From the NCBI RefSeq assembly GCF_025263265.1, contig NZ_CP079869.1, positions 1,860,001 to 1,924,000 on the forward strand: 64,000 nucleotides of DNA. Reading direction: 5' to 3'. Position numbers and translations under genes: made by a program. Below the pieces are notes generated by a model. It was not told the origin of the DNA. It was given only the letters and a program-made list of their open reading frames with translations, and did not search any database. This DNA is from Mycobacterium sp. SMC-4. GTDB lineage: Bacteria > Actinomycetota > Actinomycetes > Mycobacteriales > Mycobacteriaceae. Below, one piece after another: positions 9,900 to 19,362 of the stretch (position 1 is its first letter; each line of letters opens with the position of its first letter).

Positions 9900-11336
9900 T
9901 CAGGGTGCCAGCGGGGGGGCCCGGGTGATGCCGAACTCGCGGCGCAACACCGTGCGTGCCGCGAAATACCCTGCCATGCCGTGCACCCCGCTGCCGGGCG
10001 GGACCGCCGACGAGCACAGATAGGCCTTGTCGATCGGAGTCGACCACGGATTCCAGCGCAACGCGGGCCCGGTGACGGCGCTGAACATGTTCGCCCCGCC
10101 CACCCCGATGTCGCCGCCGACGAGGTTGGCGTTGTGATCGGACATGCGTGCAGCAGTCACGCTGCGCACCCCCACCACCAGGTCGCGGAAGCCGGGCGCG
10201 AACCGCTCGAACACCCCGGTGACGGTCTCGGCCATGTCGACGGTGGATCCGGACGGTACGTGGGCGTAGGTCCACAGCGGCCGGCGTCCCCGGCCGTCGA
10301 TGCGTCCCGGATCGGTCAGGTGTGGCAGCGCGGCTAGGGTCATCGGCCAGTCGGCGTGACGTCCCGCGGCGATCTCGCTCTCGGCCTGCGCCATGGTGGC
10401 CCGGTCACCGCCGAGGTGAAGTGTCGGCGCCTGCGCCAGTCGGGGGTCCCGCCACGGGATGTCGCCGGAGAGGACGAAGTCGACCTTGGCTACCCCGGGC
10501 CCGTAGCGATAGCGACGCAGCACCTTGGCGTAGCCGGCCGGGACCGCATCACCGTAGATCCGCAACAGTGCGGTGGGCGCGGTGTCGTAGAGCACCACCC
10601 CGTCCGGCGGCCGGCTCACCTCCTCACCGACCACCAGCTCACCGCCGTGGGCTCGCAGGTCGGCCGCCAACGCGTCGGGGATCGATTGTGAACCCCCCGC
10701 CGGTATCGGCCATCCGGTGGCGTGTGCCAACGAAGCCAGCATCAGCCCCGCGCCGGCCGTCACCAGCGAGGGCATCTGCGAAATCGCATGTGCGGCTACG
10801 CCACTGAACAGCGCGCGAGCGTCCTGGCCGGCCAGGGTGTTCCACGCTGGGCTGCCCTGGAGCAACAACCGCGGCGCGAAGTGCAGCGCCGCGGTGATGC
10901 TGGGAGGTATCGAGCGCTTATCGCCGAGAATCAAACCGACGACGCCGTCGCTGTGGTCGGTCAGCGAGCCGAGCAGGCGGCGCCACGAGGCGCCGTTGTC
11001 GAGTTCGGCGCAGGTGCGGTCGATGTCGCGGTAGGCGATCGCGGCCGATCGACCGGGCAGCGGATTGGCATAGGAGATCTCGGGCACGTCTAGGGTCACC
11101 CCGCGGGCCTGAAGATCGAATGCGGCGAAGAACGGCGAGGCCAACCCCAGCGGATGGACTGCTGAACAGACGTCGTGGGCCACGTCGGGGAACTCCGGAT
11201 CGGGCAGGGTGCGCGCGCCACCGCCGATCGTGGGCTGGGCCTCGACGACACGCACCGACAGACCTGCCCGTGCGCAAACCACGGCCGCTGACAGCCCGTT
11301 GGGGCCGCTTCCGACGACGGTGACGTCGACATCCAT
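9900..11336 (-). CDS. FAD-dependent oxidoreductase, phytoene-dehydrogenase-like
   Basis: The 478-residue protein opens with MDVDVTVVGSGPNGLSAAV, a GxGxxG FAD-binding fold, followed by GGGARTL. Its C-terminal part has GGDIGVGGANMFSAVTGPA and GSGVHGMAGYFAA. This is the layout of NAD(P)/FAD amine-oxidase and carotenoid-desaturase-like enzymes. Position matches Rv2997. The substrate cannot be told from the sequence, and no carotenoid genes flank it. The start at 11336 puts the dinucleotide fold at the N terminus; an upstream in-frame codon would add 19 unlikely residues. It is divergent from serA across 88 bp. Confidence 0.8.
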   Translation of the reverse strand: MDVDVTVVGSGPNGLSAAVVCARAGLSVRVVEAQPTIGGGARTLPDPEFPDVAHDVCSAVHPLGLASPFFAAFDLQARGVTLDVPEISYANPLPGRSAAIAYRDIDRTCAELDNGASWRRLLGSLTDHSDGVVGLILGDKRSIPPSITAALHFAPRLLLQGSPAWNTLAGQDARALFSGVAAHAISQMPSLVTAGAGLMLASLAHATGWPIPAGGSQSIPDALAADLRAHGGELVVGEEVSRPPDGVVLYDTAPTALLRIYGDAVPAGYAKVLRRYRYGPGVAKVDFVLSGDIPWRDPRLAQAPTLHLGGDRATMAQAESEIAAGRHADWPMTLAALPHLTDPGRIDGRGRRPLWTYAHVPSGSTVDMAETVTGVFERFAPGFRDLVVGVRSVTAARMSDHNANLVGGDIGVGGANMFSAVTGPALRWNPWSTPIDKAYLCSSAVPPGSGVHGMAGYFAARTVLRREFGITRAPPLAP

Positions 11337-11424
11337 GCGTGTGTAGCCCCTGCCCTCGCGTCGCTCGACGGTACTGCCCGCTCCTGCCCTCACCGTCGAA
11401 ACTACCGCCCTTTAGGCTGGGCGG

Positions 11425-13011
11425 GTGAGTCTGCCTGTTGTACTGATCGCCGACAAATTGGCCCAATCCACGGTGGAAGCGCTGGGGGACCAGGTCGAAG
11501 TCCGCTGGGTCGACGGCCCCGACCGGGAAAAACTGTTGACCGCGGTGGCCGACGCCGATGCGCTCCTGGTGCGCTCTGCGACGACCGTCGACGCCGAGGT
11601 TCTGGCCGCGGCGCCCAAACTCAAGATCGTCGCCCGCGCCGGCGTCGGCCTGGACAACGTCGACGTCGACGCCGCGACCGCGCGTGGGGTGCTGGTCGTC
11701 AACGCGCCGACGTCGAACATCCACAGCGCCGCCGAGCACGCCTTGGCGTTGCTGCTGGCCGCGGCGCGCCAAATTCCCGCTGCCGACGCCACGCTGCGCG
11801 AGCACACGTGGAAGCGGTCGTCCTTCTTGGGTACCGAGATTTTCGGCAAGACCGTCGGGGTGGTGGGTTTGGGCCGCATCGGGCAGCTGGTGGCCCAGCG
11901 GCTGGCCGCATTCGGCGCCCACGTGACCGCGTACGACCCGTATGTCTCCCATGCCCGGGCCGGGCAATTGGGCATCGAGTTGCTCCCCCTCGACGAGTTG
12001 CTCGAGCGCGCCGACTTCATCTCGGTGCATCTGCCCAAGACCAAGGAAACCGCGGGTCTGATCGGCAAGGAGGCGCTGGCCAAGACCAAGCCGGGTGTGA
12101 TCATCGTCAATGCGGCGCGCGGTGGGCTGATCGACGAGCAGGCGTTGGCCGATGCGATCGTCGCCGGGCATGTGCGCGGCGCGGGTCTGGACGTGTTCGC
12201 CACCGAGCCGTGCACCGACAGCCCGCTGTTCGAGTTGCCGCAGGTGGTCGTGACTCCGCATCTGGGAGCGTCGACCGCCGAGGCCCAGGACCGCGCGGGC
12301 ACCGACGTGGCGGCCAGCGTGAAGCTGGCACTGGCCGGTGATTTCGTACCCGATGCGGTCAACGTCGGTGGCGGTGTCGTCGGCGAGGAGGTGGCACCAT
12401 GGCTGGACCTGGTGCGCAAGCTGGGCCTGCTTGCCGGTGTGCTTTCCAGCGAGGCGCCGGTGTCGTTGTCGGTCCGGGTGTGCGGCGAACTGGCGTCCGA
12501 GGATGTCGAGATTCTCAAGCTCTCTGCGCTGCGGGGACTGTTCTCCGCGGTGATCGAGAATCCTGTGACGTTCGTCAACGCACCGGCGATCGCGGCCGAG
12601 CGCGGCGTCGAGGCGTCGCTGTCCACCGTCACCGAAAGCCCGAACCACCGCAGCGTGGTCGATGTGCGGGCGGTCAGTGCCGACGGCGCGGCGGTGAACG
12701 TCGCCGGCACGCTGTCGGGACCGCAATTGGTCGAGAAGGTGGTGCAGATCAACAGCCGCAACTTCGACCTGCGTGCCGAAGGCGTCAACCTGATCATCAA
12801 CTACGACGACCAACCCGGCGCGCTGGGCAAGATCGGCACCCTGCTCGGCGGGTCGGGCGTCAATATCCTTGCCGCCCAACTGAGTCAGGACGCCGACGGT
12901 GACGGGGCGACAATCATGCTCCGACTCGACCGGGAAGTGCCCGGCGACGTGCTGGACTCCATCGGCCGCGACGTGAGCGCGGCGACGCTGAGAGTGGTCG
13001 ACCTGACATGA
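11425..13011 (+). CDS. serA: D-3-phosphoglycerate dehydrogenase
   Basis: The 528-residue enzyme oxidises 3-phosphoglycerate, the first step of serine synthesis. The NAD fold has GLGRIG at 148-153, catalytic [10 protein letters not shown] near 230 and HLGAST near 280. An intervening (ASB-like) domain covers about 310-450 and a C-terminal ACT domain contains [17 protein letters not shown]. It is the long type I form known from mycobacteria, usually inhibited by serine. The GTG at 11425 lies 6 nt after TAGGCT (11413-11418), so it is probably leaderless. Its stop overlaps leuB by 4 nt. Confidence 0.96.
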   Translation: MSLPVVLIADKLAQSTVEALGDQVEVRWVDGPDREKLLTAVADADALLVRSATTVDAEVLAAAPKLKIVARAGVGLDNVDVDAATARGVLVVNAPTSNIHSAAEHALALLLAAARQIPAADATLREHTWKRSSFLGTEIFGKTVGVVGLGRIGQLVAQRLAAFGAHVTAYDPYVSHARAGQLGIELLPLDELLERADFISVHLPKTKETAGLIGKEALAKTKPGVIIVNAARGGLIDEQALADAIVAGHVRGAGLDVFATEPCTDSPLFELPQVVVTPHLGASTAEAQDRAGTDVAASVKLALAGDFVPDAVNVGGGVVGEEVAPWLDLVRKLGLLAGVLSSEAPVSLSVRVCGELASEDVEILKLSALRGLFSAVIENPVTFVNAPAIAAERGVEASLSTVTESPNHRSVVDVRAVSADGAAVNVAGTLSGPQLVEKVVQINSRNFDLRAEGVNLIINYDDQPGALGKIGTLLGGSGVNILAAQLSQDADGDGATIMLRLDREVPGDVLDSIGRDVSAATLRVVDLT

Positions 13012-14030
13012 CACAGAAGCTGCGATTGGGTGTCATCGCCGGCGACGGCATCGGGCCCGAGGTCGTCGGCGAGGCTCTCAAAGTCCTCGATGCGGTGTTA
13101 CCCGACGTCGACAAGACCGAGTACGAACTCGGGGCCCGGCAGTACCACCGCACCGGTGAAGTGTTACCGGAGTCGGTCCTTGACGAACTGAAGCGCCACG
13201 ACGCGATCCTGCTCGGTGCAATCGGTGATCCCTCGGTGCCCAGCGGGGTGTTGGAACGGGGGTTGTTGCTGCGCATCCGATTCGAACTCGACCACCACAT
13301 CAATCTGCGGCCCGGGCGGCTCTACCCCGGAGTGGTCAGCCCGCTGGCCGGTAACCCCGAGATCGACTTCGTCGTCGTCCGAGAAGGTACCGAGGGGCCG
13401 TACACCGGCAACGGTGGCGCCATCCGGATCGACACTCCGCACGAAGTCGCCACCGAGGTCAGCGTCAACACCGCCTACGGCGTGCGCAGGGTGGTGCAGG
13501 ACGCGTTCGGTCGCGCCATGCAACGCCGCAAGCACCTGACGCTGGTGCACAAGAACAACGTGCTGGCCTACGCCGGGTCGCTGTGGTGGCGCACCGTGCA
13601 GGCCGTCGCCACCGAGTATCCCGAGGTCGAGGTCGCCTATCAGCATGTCGACGCTGCAACCATCCACATGGTCACCGACCCGGGACGGTTCGACGTGATC
13701 GTCACCGACAATCTGTTCGGCGACATCATCACCGACCTGGCGGCCGCGGTCTGCGGCGGCATCGGACTGGCGGCCAGCGGCAACATCGATGCCACACTGA
13801 CCAATCCGTCGATGTTCGAACCGGTCCACGGCAGCGCCCCCGACATCGCGGGGCAGGGGATCGCCGACCCCACCGCGGCAGTCATGTCGGTGTCGCTGCT
13901 GCTGTCGCACCTCGGTGAGATCGACAAGGCTGCCCGCGTCGACCGTGCCGTCGCCGAGCACCTGGCCACCCGCGGCGATGCGGCCCTGTCCACCACGCAG
14001 ATCGGCGAGCGCATCCTCAGCAAGCTGTAG
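13008..14030 (+). CDS. leuB: 3-isopropylmalate dehydrogenase
   Basis: The 340-residue enzyme oxidatively decarboxylates 3-isopropylmalate in leucine synthesis. It has GDGIGPEV at 12-19, the NAD/metal segment [15 protein letters not shown] and [20 protein letters not shown]. Its ATG overlaps the serA stop (ATGA), so the two are translationally coupled. leuC and leuD lie 5 kb downstream under a separate promoter. Confidence 0.95.
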   Translation: MTQKLRLGVIAGDGIGPEVVGEALKVLDAVLPDVDKTEYELGARQYHRTGEVLPESVLDELKRHDAILLGAIGDPSVPSGVLERGLLLRIRFELDHHINLRPGRLYPGVVSPLAGNPEIDFVVVREGTEGPYTGNGGAIRIDTPHEVATEVSVNTAYGVRRVVQDAFGRAMQRRKHLTLVHKNNVLAYAGSLWWRTVQAVATEYPEVEVAYQHVDAATIHMVTDPGRFDVIVTDNLFGDIITDLAAAVCGGIGLAASGNIDATLTNPSMFEPVHGSAPDIAGQGIADPTAAVMSVSLLLSHLGEIDKAARVDRAVAEHLATRGDAALSTTQIGERILSKL

Positions 14031-14041
14031 ACGTTTTGCAG

Positions 14042-14629
14042 GTGGCGTCGCTGTCGCGGCAGTGCTGGCTGTTCGCCGTCGGCTCGTCGCTGTTCGCTGT
14101 GGCAACGATGCCGGGATTTCCCGCGTGGGCAGGTGCCGGAGCTGCCAACGTGGCCTGTTTCGTCGGGTCGTGGTTCTTCACGTCGGCGGCAGCCATGCAG
14201 CTGGCGTCGACGCGCCGCGTTGTCGCTCCCCTGGAATGGGCCAGCGCGGCAGTGCAATTCGTCGGCACCGTGCTGTTCAACGTGAGCACCGGCGCGGCGG
14301 TGTGGGCGCATGTGGTGGCCGAGGAGAGGCGCTTTGTCTGGACGCCCGACGCTGCCGGATCGGTCGCGTTCCTGGTCAGCGGTGTGCTGGCGATGACCGC
14401 AGTGACCGCCACCGCCGGGCTGCTCGCCCTGCGGTCCTGGGCCTGGGTGGCCGCTGCGCTCAACCTGATCGGTTGTATCGCGTTCGGTATCTCCGCGGCT
14501 GCGGCGTTCATCCGGCAGAGCGGGGTGACCGCCGACGAACGGTTGGCCAATCTGGGTACTTTCGTGGGAGCGCTGTGCTTTTTGGTCGCCGCGCTGGTGA
14601 CGCTGCCCCGCGCGACGCGCACGGGGTGA
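14042..14629 (+). CDS. Hypothetical membrane protein, possibly YrhK-like
   Basis: This protein of about 195 residues has five or six hydrophobic helices and two short loops. The N-terminal LFAVGSSLFAV and a central VGTVLFNVST resemble YrhK-type membrane domains, but the match is weak. It follows leuB by 11 nt and is probably co-transcribed. The GTG at 14042 is chosen; a TTG at 14036 would add two residues. It converges on the MFS gene with a 10-nt gap. No function can be assigned. Confidence 0.6.
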   Translation: MASLSRQCWLFAVGSSLFAVATMPGFPAWAGAGAANVACFVGSWFFTSAAAMQLASTRRVVAPLEWASAAVQFVGTVLFNVSTGAAVWAHVVAEERRFVWTPDAAGSVAFLVSGVLAMTAVTATAGLLALRSWAWVAAALNLIGCIAFGISAAAAFIRQSGVTADERLANLGTFVGALCFLVAALVTLPRATRTG

Positions 14630-14639
14630 GTCGGCCGCG

Positions 14640-15842
14640 TCAACGCCGACGTACGGGCACGGCTGGAACGGCCAGTAGCGGGAAGAGTGCGCACACCGCG
14701 AATGTCACTGAAAATCCGGCAATTCCGATCAGTCCGCCGAACAGCGGCGGAGCGATTCCCTGAGTCAGAAGTTGGCTGGTGTTCTGCGTACCCAGTGCAC
14801 GCCCGCTCCAGAACGGGCCGGCGAACTCGGCGATCGCGGTGAAGGCCAAGCCGTTGTCGGACACGGTCAGCACCGAGGCCACCACCACCACCACCACGCT
14901 CAGCGGTGAGTCGAACCAGTTGGTGACGGCCAGCAGCGCCATCGACAGCGCTGCAGCGAGCGCGATGACGCGGATCGGGCGCAGCCGGGCGTCGAGCACG
15001 TCTGAAGACCGCCGCAGCACGCTGTCCGACCACCGGCCGGCGGTGACTCTGCCGGCGGCGCCGAGGAACTGAGCCGCCATCACCAGCACCCCTGCTGATC
15101 CCGGCGACCATCCGCGATCGGCGATCAGCCACACCAGGGTGAACGTCCAGATCAACACCTGGGGCACGACCAGCAGTACGGAGGTGATGTGAATCCGCAC
15201 CAGCAGCGACGACCCGCGGTAAGGGTTGGCCAGGTCGTGCGCGTCGGCCTCGGCGCGGGGCGGCCGGGGCGGGTCGATCACCATCAGCACGCACATCACT
15301 GCCGCGACCGCGCACACCACCGCCGGGAACAACAGTGCAGCAGCGACTCCGGAGTACTCGGCCAGACGGGGGATGACCAATGCGCCGACGCCGACGCCCA
15401 TCGGCTGCGCCGTCTGCCGGATTCCCATCACCAGGCCACGACGCTCGGCGTCGAACCATCCGACCACCAGCCGCGCGCTGGCGGTGTTGCTGCTTGCGGC
15501 GGCCATCCCGCCGAGGAACAGGAAAACGCCGGTGGTAACCAACGACTCCGCAGCGGCGGCGCCGAATCCGGCTGCGGCGGTCAGGGCCGAGCCCAGGGTC
15601 AGCACGATGCGTTCACCCACCCGGTCCACCACATAGCCCCAGGCGATCAACGTTGTGACCATGCCGAGGCTGGGAAGAGACGACATCAGACCCGCTGACG
15701 CCAGATCAAGTCCCCGCTGGTCGTGCAGTGTCGGAATGAGGAACGCCACACCGTTGATGAAGACGTTGGCGCACAGCGTCGCCAGCAGCGCCACCACCAG
15801 CATGGACCAGCGCCGTGAGGAGCTGATCGACGCCACGGCCAT
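14640..15842 (-). CDS. Major facilitator superfamily transporter
   Basis: This 400-residue protein has about twelve hydrophobic segments. A charged loop VDRVGERIV sits between helices 2 and 3, an MFS-A-type position, and ARLVVGWFDAERRGLVMGIRQTA lies in the first half. It is probably an inner-membrane exporter or nutrient carrier of unknown substrate. Position matches Rv2994. It diverges from the FAH-family gene across 117 bp. Confidence 0.85.
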   Translation of the reverse strand: MAVASISSSRRWSMLVVALLATLCANVFINGVAFLIPTLHDQRGLDLASAGLMSSLPSLGMVTTLIAWGYVVDRVGERIVLTLGSALTAAAGFGAAAAESLVTTGVFLFLGGMAAASSNTASARLVVGWFDAERRGLVMGIRQTAQPMGVGVGALVIPRLAEYSGVAAALLFPAVVCAVAAVMCVLMVIDPPRPPRAEADAHDLANPYRGSSLLVRIHITSVLLVVPQVLIWTFTLVWLIADRGWSPGSAGVLVMAAQFLGAAGRVTAGRWSDSVLRRSSDVLDARLRPIRVIALAAALSMALLAVTNWFDSPLSVVVVVVASVLTVSDNGLAFTAIAEFAGPFWSGRALGTQNTSQLLTQGIAPPLFGGLIGIAGFSVTFAVCALFPLLAVPAVPVRRR

Positions 15843-15959
15843 GCGGCCATGGTTTCACAGCAATCCCAAGATGCTGAACATCTGTCTCAGCATTCGAGAA
15901 GCTGGCGCGGAACCGGCCACTGCGGCGGTCCGCCCCGGGGCGGGCATTACGCTGAACCC

Positions 15960-16748
15960 ATGCGTCTCGGCCGAATAGCCAGCCCCGACGGTGTCGCCTT
16001 TGTCGCCATCGAAGGTCCCCCCGACGATGCCGCCGAGGCGATCGCCCGGGAGATCGCCGAACACCCTTTCGGCACTCCGACGTTCACCGGCCGTCAGTGG
16101 CCGTTGGCCGATGTCCGGTTGCTCGCGCCGATCTTGGCCAGCAAGGTCGTCTGCATGGGCAAGAACTACGCCGCGCACATCGAGGAGATGGGCGGCGGCA
16201 CCTTCGAGGACCCCATCATCTTCCTCAAGCCCAACACTGCGATCATCGGGCCCAATACCGCGATCCAGCTTCCCGCCGATGCCCACCCGGTGCATTTCGA
16301 AGGTGAGCTCGCCATCGTCATCGGCCGCCCCTGCAAGGACGTACCGGCTTCGCGCGCGGCCGAGAACATCCTGGGCTACACGATTGCCAACGATGTGTCG
16401 GCGCGCGATCAGCAGCAAAAGGACGGGCAGTGGATGCGGGCCAAGGGCCACGACACGTTCTGTCCGGTCGGGCCGTGGATCGACACCGACGTCGACCCGG
16501 GTGATCTGGAGATCCGAACCGAGGTCAACGGCGAGATCAAGCAGCGCAGTCGGACTGCGTTGATGATCCACGACGTCGGTGCGATCGTCGAGTGGGTGTC
16601 TGCGGTCATGACCCTGCTGCCCGGAGACCTGATCCTGACCGGCACCCCGGAAGGGGTCGGTCCGCTCGAACACGGCGATCAGGTCAGCATCACCGTCGAG
16701 GGTATCGGCACCCTGACCAATCCCGTTGTGCGGAAGGGAAAACAGTGA
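15960..16748 (+). CDS. Fumarylacetoacetate hydrolase family protein
   Basis: The 262-residue protein has the FAH fold signature: [13 protein letters not shown], the metal-binding [25 protein letters not shown] and the C-terminal [14 protein letters not shown]. Members hydrolyse or decarboxylate 2-oxo-diacids, and the substrate here is undefined. The ATG at 15960 lies 6 nt after TACGCT (15948-15953), so it is likely leaderless. Its stop overlaps the GTG of gltX (GTGA), as with Rv2993c-Rv2992c. Confidence 0.88.
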   Translation: MRLGRIASPDGVAFVAIEGPPDDAAEAIAREIAEHPFGTPTFTGRQWPLADVRLLAPILASKVVCMGKNYAAHIEEMGGGTFEDPIIFLKPNTAIIGPNTAIQLPADAHPVHFEGELAIVIGRPCKDVPASRAAENILGYTIANDVSARDQQQKDGQWMRAKGHDTFCPVGPWIDTDVDPGDLEIRTEVNGEIKQRSRTALMIHDVGAIVEWVSAVMTLLPGDLILTGTPEGVGPLEHGDQVSITVEGIGTLTNPVVRKGKQ

Positions 16749-18220
16749 CTGTCCGGGTGAGATTCTGTCCCTCTCCGACCGGGATCCCGCACGTCGGGTT
16801 GATCCGGACCGCGCTGTTCAACTGGGCCTACGCGCGCCACACCGGCGGGGTGTTCGTGTTCCGCATCGAGGACACCGACGCCCAGCGCGACAGCCAGGAC
16901 AGTTACCTGGCTCTGCTCGACGCGTTGCGCTGGCTGGGCATGGACTGGGACGAGGGTCCGGAGGTCGGCGGACCCTACGGCCCCTACCGGCAGTCGCAGC
17001 GCCGGGAGATCTACACCGATGTGATCGCGCGCCTGCTGGCCTCCGGCGAGGCCTACGAGGCGTTCTCCACCGCCGACGAGGTGGAAGCCCGCCATGTCGC
17101 CGCCGGGCGAAACCCCAAGCTGGGCTACGACAATTACGACCGCGACCTCACCGACGAGCAGCGCGCCGAGTTCCGTGCGCAAGGCCGAGCGCCGGTGGTG
17201 CGGCTGCGGATGCCGGACACCGATCTGACGTGGAACGATCTGGTCCGCGGCCCGACCACGTTCCCGGCCGGTTCGATACCCGATTTCGCACTGACCCGGA
17301 GCACCGGCGAACCGCTCTACACCCTCGTCAATCCCGTCGACGACGCCATGATGAAGATCACACATGTGCTGCGGGGCGAGGATCTGTTGCCTTCCACGCC
17401 ACGGCAGTTGGCCCTGTACGCAGCGTTGACCAGGATCGGCGTCACCGAGACGACACCACAGTTCGCGCATCTGCCGTCAGTACTGGGCGAGGGGAACAAG
17501 AAGCTCTCCAAACGAGACCCGCAGTCGAACCTGTTCCTGCACCGCGACCGGGGCTTCATTCCCGAGGGGCTACTGAACTACCTTGCGCTGCTGGGCTGGT
17601 CCATCGCCGATGATCGTGACATCTTCAGCCTGGAGGAGATGGTGGCAGCCTTCGATGTCGCCGACGTCAACTCGAATCCGGCCCGGTTCGACCAGAAGAA
17701 GGCCGACGCGCTCAATGCCGAGCACATCCGCTTGTTGAGCGAAGACGAGTTCTGTCGTCGGCTGGCCGGCTACTTCGCCGCCCACGGCCACCGCACCGGA
17801 CTCGACGACGCGGGTTTCGCCGAGGCCTGTCGCCTGGTGCAGACGCGCATCGTCGTCCTCGGCGATGCGTGGGAACTGCTCAAGTTCCTCGATGACGGCG
17901 AGTTCGGACTCGACGAGAAGGCGGCCGGCAAGGAGCTGCGCGGTGCGGCAGTGCCGGTACTGACCGCCGCGCTCGCTGCGGTCGAGCCGCTCGAGCACTG
18001 GGATGCCGCGCATCTCGAAGACGCTCTGAAAACTGCCGTGGTGGACGGTTTGGAACTCAAACCGCGCAAAGCGTTCGGGCCGGTCCGGGTCGCGGTGACG
18101 GGGTCCTCGGTCAGCCCGCCGCTGTTCGAGTCCATGGAGCTGCTGGGCCGGCAGCGCAGCATCGAACGGCTACTGGCCGGGCGCGACTACGCTGCGGCGT
18201 CGGTGGCAGGGGAGGCGTGA
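16745..18220 (+). CDS. gltX: Glutamyl-tRNA synthetase
   Basis: The 491-residue class I synthetase has its HIGH motif as HVGL (16-19), within [15 protein letters not shown], and KMSKS as KLSKR at 253-257. In bacteria without GlnRS this enzyme is non-discriminating and charges both tRNA-Glu and tRNA-Gln, with GatCAB correcting the latter. Both tRNA genes lie immediately downstream and gatA/gatB upstream, which supports this. The GTG at 16745 overlaps the preceding stop by 4 nt. An upstream start would add 51 residues lying in another gene and is rejected. Confidence 0.96.
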   Translation: MTVRVRFCPSPTGIPHVGLIRTALFNWAYARHTGGVFVFRIEDTDAQRDSQDSYLALLDALRWLGMDWDEGPEVGGPYGPYRQSQRREIYTDVIARLLASGEAYEAFSTADEVEARHVAAGRNPKLGYDNYDRDLTDEQRAEFRAQGRAPVVRLRMPDTDLTWNDLVRGPTTFPAGSIPDFALTRSTGEPLYTLVNPVDDAMMKITHVLRGEDLLPSTPRQLALYAALTRIGVTETTPQFAHLPSVLGEGNKKLSKRDPQSNLFLHRDRGFIPEGLLNYLALLGWSIADDRDIFSLEEMVAAFDVADVNSNPARFDQKKADALNAEHIRLLSEDEFCRRLAGYFAAHGHRTGLDDAGFAEACRLVQTRIVVLGDAWELLKFLDDGEFGLDEKAAGKELRGAAVPVLTAALAAVEPLEHWDAAHLEDALKTAVVDGLELKPRKAFGPVRVAVTGSSVSPPLFESMELLGRQRSIERLLAGRDYAAASVAGEA

Positions 18221-18337
18221 AAAGCACCCCCCAACCTTTGGTAGTCTGCTCGTCGGCCCGTCAAAAGTCCCACCGCGGCCCCGCTGCGGTGTGATGGTCC
18301 GAAAAAGGCTCTGTGACCAGCGGTAACAGGTGCCTAT

Positions 18338-18409
18338 TGGGGTATGGTGTAATTGGCAACACAGCTGATTCTGGTTCAGCCATTCTAGGTTCGAGTCCTG
18401 GTACCCCAG
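18338..18409 (+). tRNA. tRNA-Gln (CTG anticodon)
   Basis: This is a 72-nt cloverleaf. Acceptor TGGGGTA pairs with TACCCCA (18402-18408), the discriminator is G, and the anticodon stem GCTGA/TCAGC encloses TTCTGGT, giving anticodon CTG. The T loop has GGTTCGAGTCC. CCA is not encoded. It follows gltX by 117 nt. Confidence 0.95.
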
Positions 18410-18425
18410 CGACTGAGGTGATTAG

Positions 18426-18454
18426 GTCAGCATTCTTCCGTCAGCTATGCTGAC
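18426..18454 (+). repeat. 8-bp inverted repeat between the tRNA genes
   Basis: GTCAGCAT at 18426-18433 is the exact complement of ATGCTGAC at 18447-18454, with a 13-nt loop. It includes a possible -10 box for tRNA-Glu, TATGCT at 18446-18451. It may be a processing or terminator hairpin for tRNA-Gln or an operator-like element; the sequence does not distinguish these. Confidence 0.4.
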
Positions 18455-18473
18455 CCACCGAAGTGCAGTTCTG

Positions 18474-18546
18474 GCCCCCGTCGTCTAGCGGCCTAGGACG
18501 CCGCCCTCTCACGGCGGTAGCGTGGGTTCGAATCCCATCGGGGGTA
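18474..18546 (+). tRNA. tRNA-Glu (CTC anticodon)
   Basis: This is a 73-nt cloverleaf. Acceptor GCCCCCG pairs with CGGGGGT (18539-18545), with a terminal G-T pair. The anticodon stem CCGCC/GGCGG encloses CTCTCAC, giving anticodon CTC, and the T arm contains GGGTTCGAATCCC. The discriminator is A and CCA is not encoded. Confidence 0.95.
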
Positions 18547-18551
18547 CGCAT

Positions 18552-18607
18552 CGTAAGAACAACACAGGCTCTGGCCCGCAACGGGTGCAGGGCCTGTTTG
18601 TCTTACG
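18552..18607 (+). terminator. Hairpin terminator after tRNA-Glu
   Basis: CGTAAGA (18552-18558) pairs with TCTTACG (18601-18607). Inside this, ACAGGCTCTG pairs with CAGGGCCTGT, with a CCCG/CGGG apical stem. The long stem starts 6 nt after the tRNA and ends 16 nt before the convergent regulator gene, so it could act on both strands. Confidence 0.7.
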
Positions 18608-18622
18608 GCGCGGTGGCGCCGG

Positions 18623-19324
18623 TCACAGGCGGCGCGTCAGCGCGTCAGCGGCGGCGACCAGGTCAGCGGCCCATCGTGCGCCGGGGCGCCGTCCCATCCG
18701 ATCGATCGGCCCCGACACCGACACCGCGGCGATCACCGCGCCACGGCCGTCGCGCACCGGAGCCGAGACACTGGCCACCCCGGGCTCGCGCTCCGCGGCG
18801 CTCTGGGCCCATCCCCGCTTGCGGACCTCGGCCAGCGTCCGGTCGGTGAACTGCGCCGCCGGAAGCACGGCCTGTGCAGTGGCGGTGTCGGCGAAGGCCA
18901 GCAGCACCTTGGCTCCCGAGCCTGCGGTCATCGGCAGCCGAGCGCCCACCGGCACCGTATCGCGCAGCCCGGCAGGTGGTTCCAATGCCGCCACGCAGAC
19001 CCGCGACGTGCCCTCCCGGCGGTACAGCTGCACGCTTTCCCCGGTCAGTTCACGTAGCCGGGGCAAAACGACCGCTCCGGCAGCCAGCAGCGGATCACGC
19101 ACGTGGGCAGCCAGTTCCGACACCGCGGGGCCCAACCGCCACCGGCCGTCGGCGTCTCGGGTGAGGAATCGGTGAACTTCCAGGCCGACGGCCAGCCGAT
19201 GTGCGGTGGCCCGCGGGAGTTGGGTCCGCTCGCACAGCTCGGCAAGGGTGCACGGGGACATGGCTACCGCATGCAATACCCCGATTGCTTTGTCCAACAC
19301 GCCGATGCCGCTATCCTGTCCCAT
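18623..19324 (-). CDS. IclR-family regulator of leuCD (LtbR/NdgR type)
   Basis: The 233-residue protein has an N-terminal winged helix ([20 protein letters not shown], about residues 26-45) and a C-terminal IclR ligand domain with RVCVAALEP and [10 protein letters not shown]. It diverges from leuC with only 38 bp between starts. That is the arrangement of LtbR in corynebacteria and NdgR in streptomycetes, repressors or regulators of leuCD and related amino acid genes; the position equals Rv2989. A perfect TAATAT -10 lies 6 nt before its ATG, so the transcript is probably leaderless. Autoregulation is inferred from the shared promoter region. Confidence 0.88.
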   Translation of the reverse strand: MGQDSGIGVLDKAIGVLHAVAMSPCTLAELCERTQLPRATAHRLAVGLEVHRFLTRDADGRWRLGPAVSELAAHVRDPLLAAGAVVLPRLRELTGESVQLYRREGTSRVCVAALEPPAGLRDTVPVGARLPMTAGSGAKVLLAFADTATAQAVLPAAQFTDRTLAEVRKRGWAQSAAEREPGVASVSAPVRDGRGAVIAAVSVSGPIDRMGRRPGARWAADLVAAADALTRRL

Positions 19325-19362
19325 GGAGAGATATTAGCTTCCCAGAATGTGAGATCGTCAAG
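19325..19362. promoter_or_regulatory. Overlapping divergent promoters, IclR regulator/leuC
   Basis: On the minus strand TTGACG (19361-19356) and TAATAT (19336-19331) are 19 bp apart and direct the regulator. On the plus strand TAGCTT (19335-19340) is a possible -10 for leuC. The two -10 boxes overlap, so one bound protein could control both. No single operator palindrome stands out. Confidence 0.55.

Noticed and set aside
10918..13014. Long minus-strand frame opposite serA
   Set aside because: Same shadow effect; composition is Gln/His/Arg-rich, and serA on the plus strand has complete family motifs.
19201..19362. Longer leuC start upstream of 19363
   Set aside because: It overlaps the divergent IclR gene, crosses the promoters and adds non-conserved residues.
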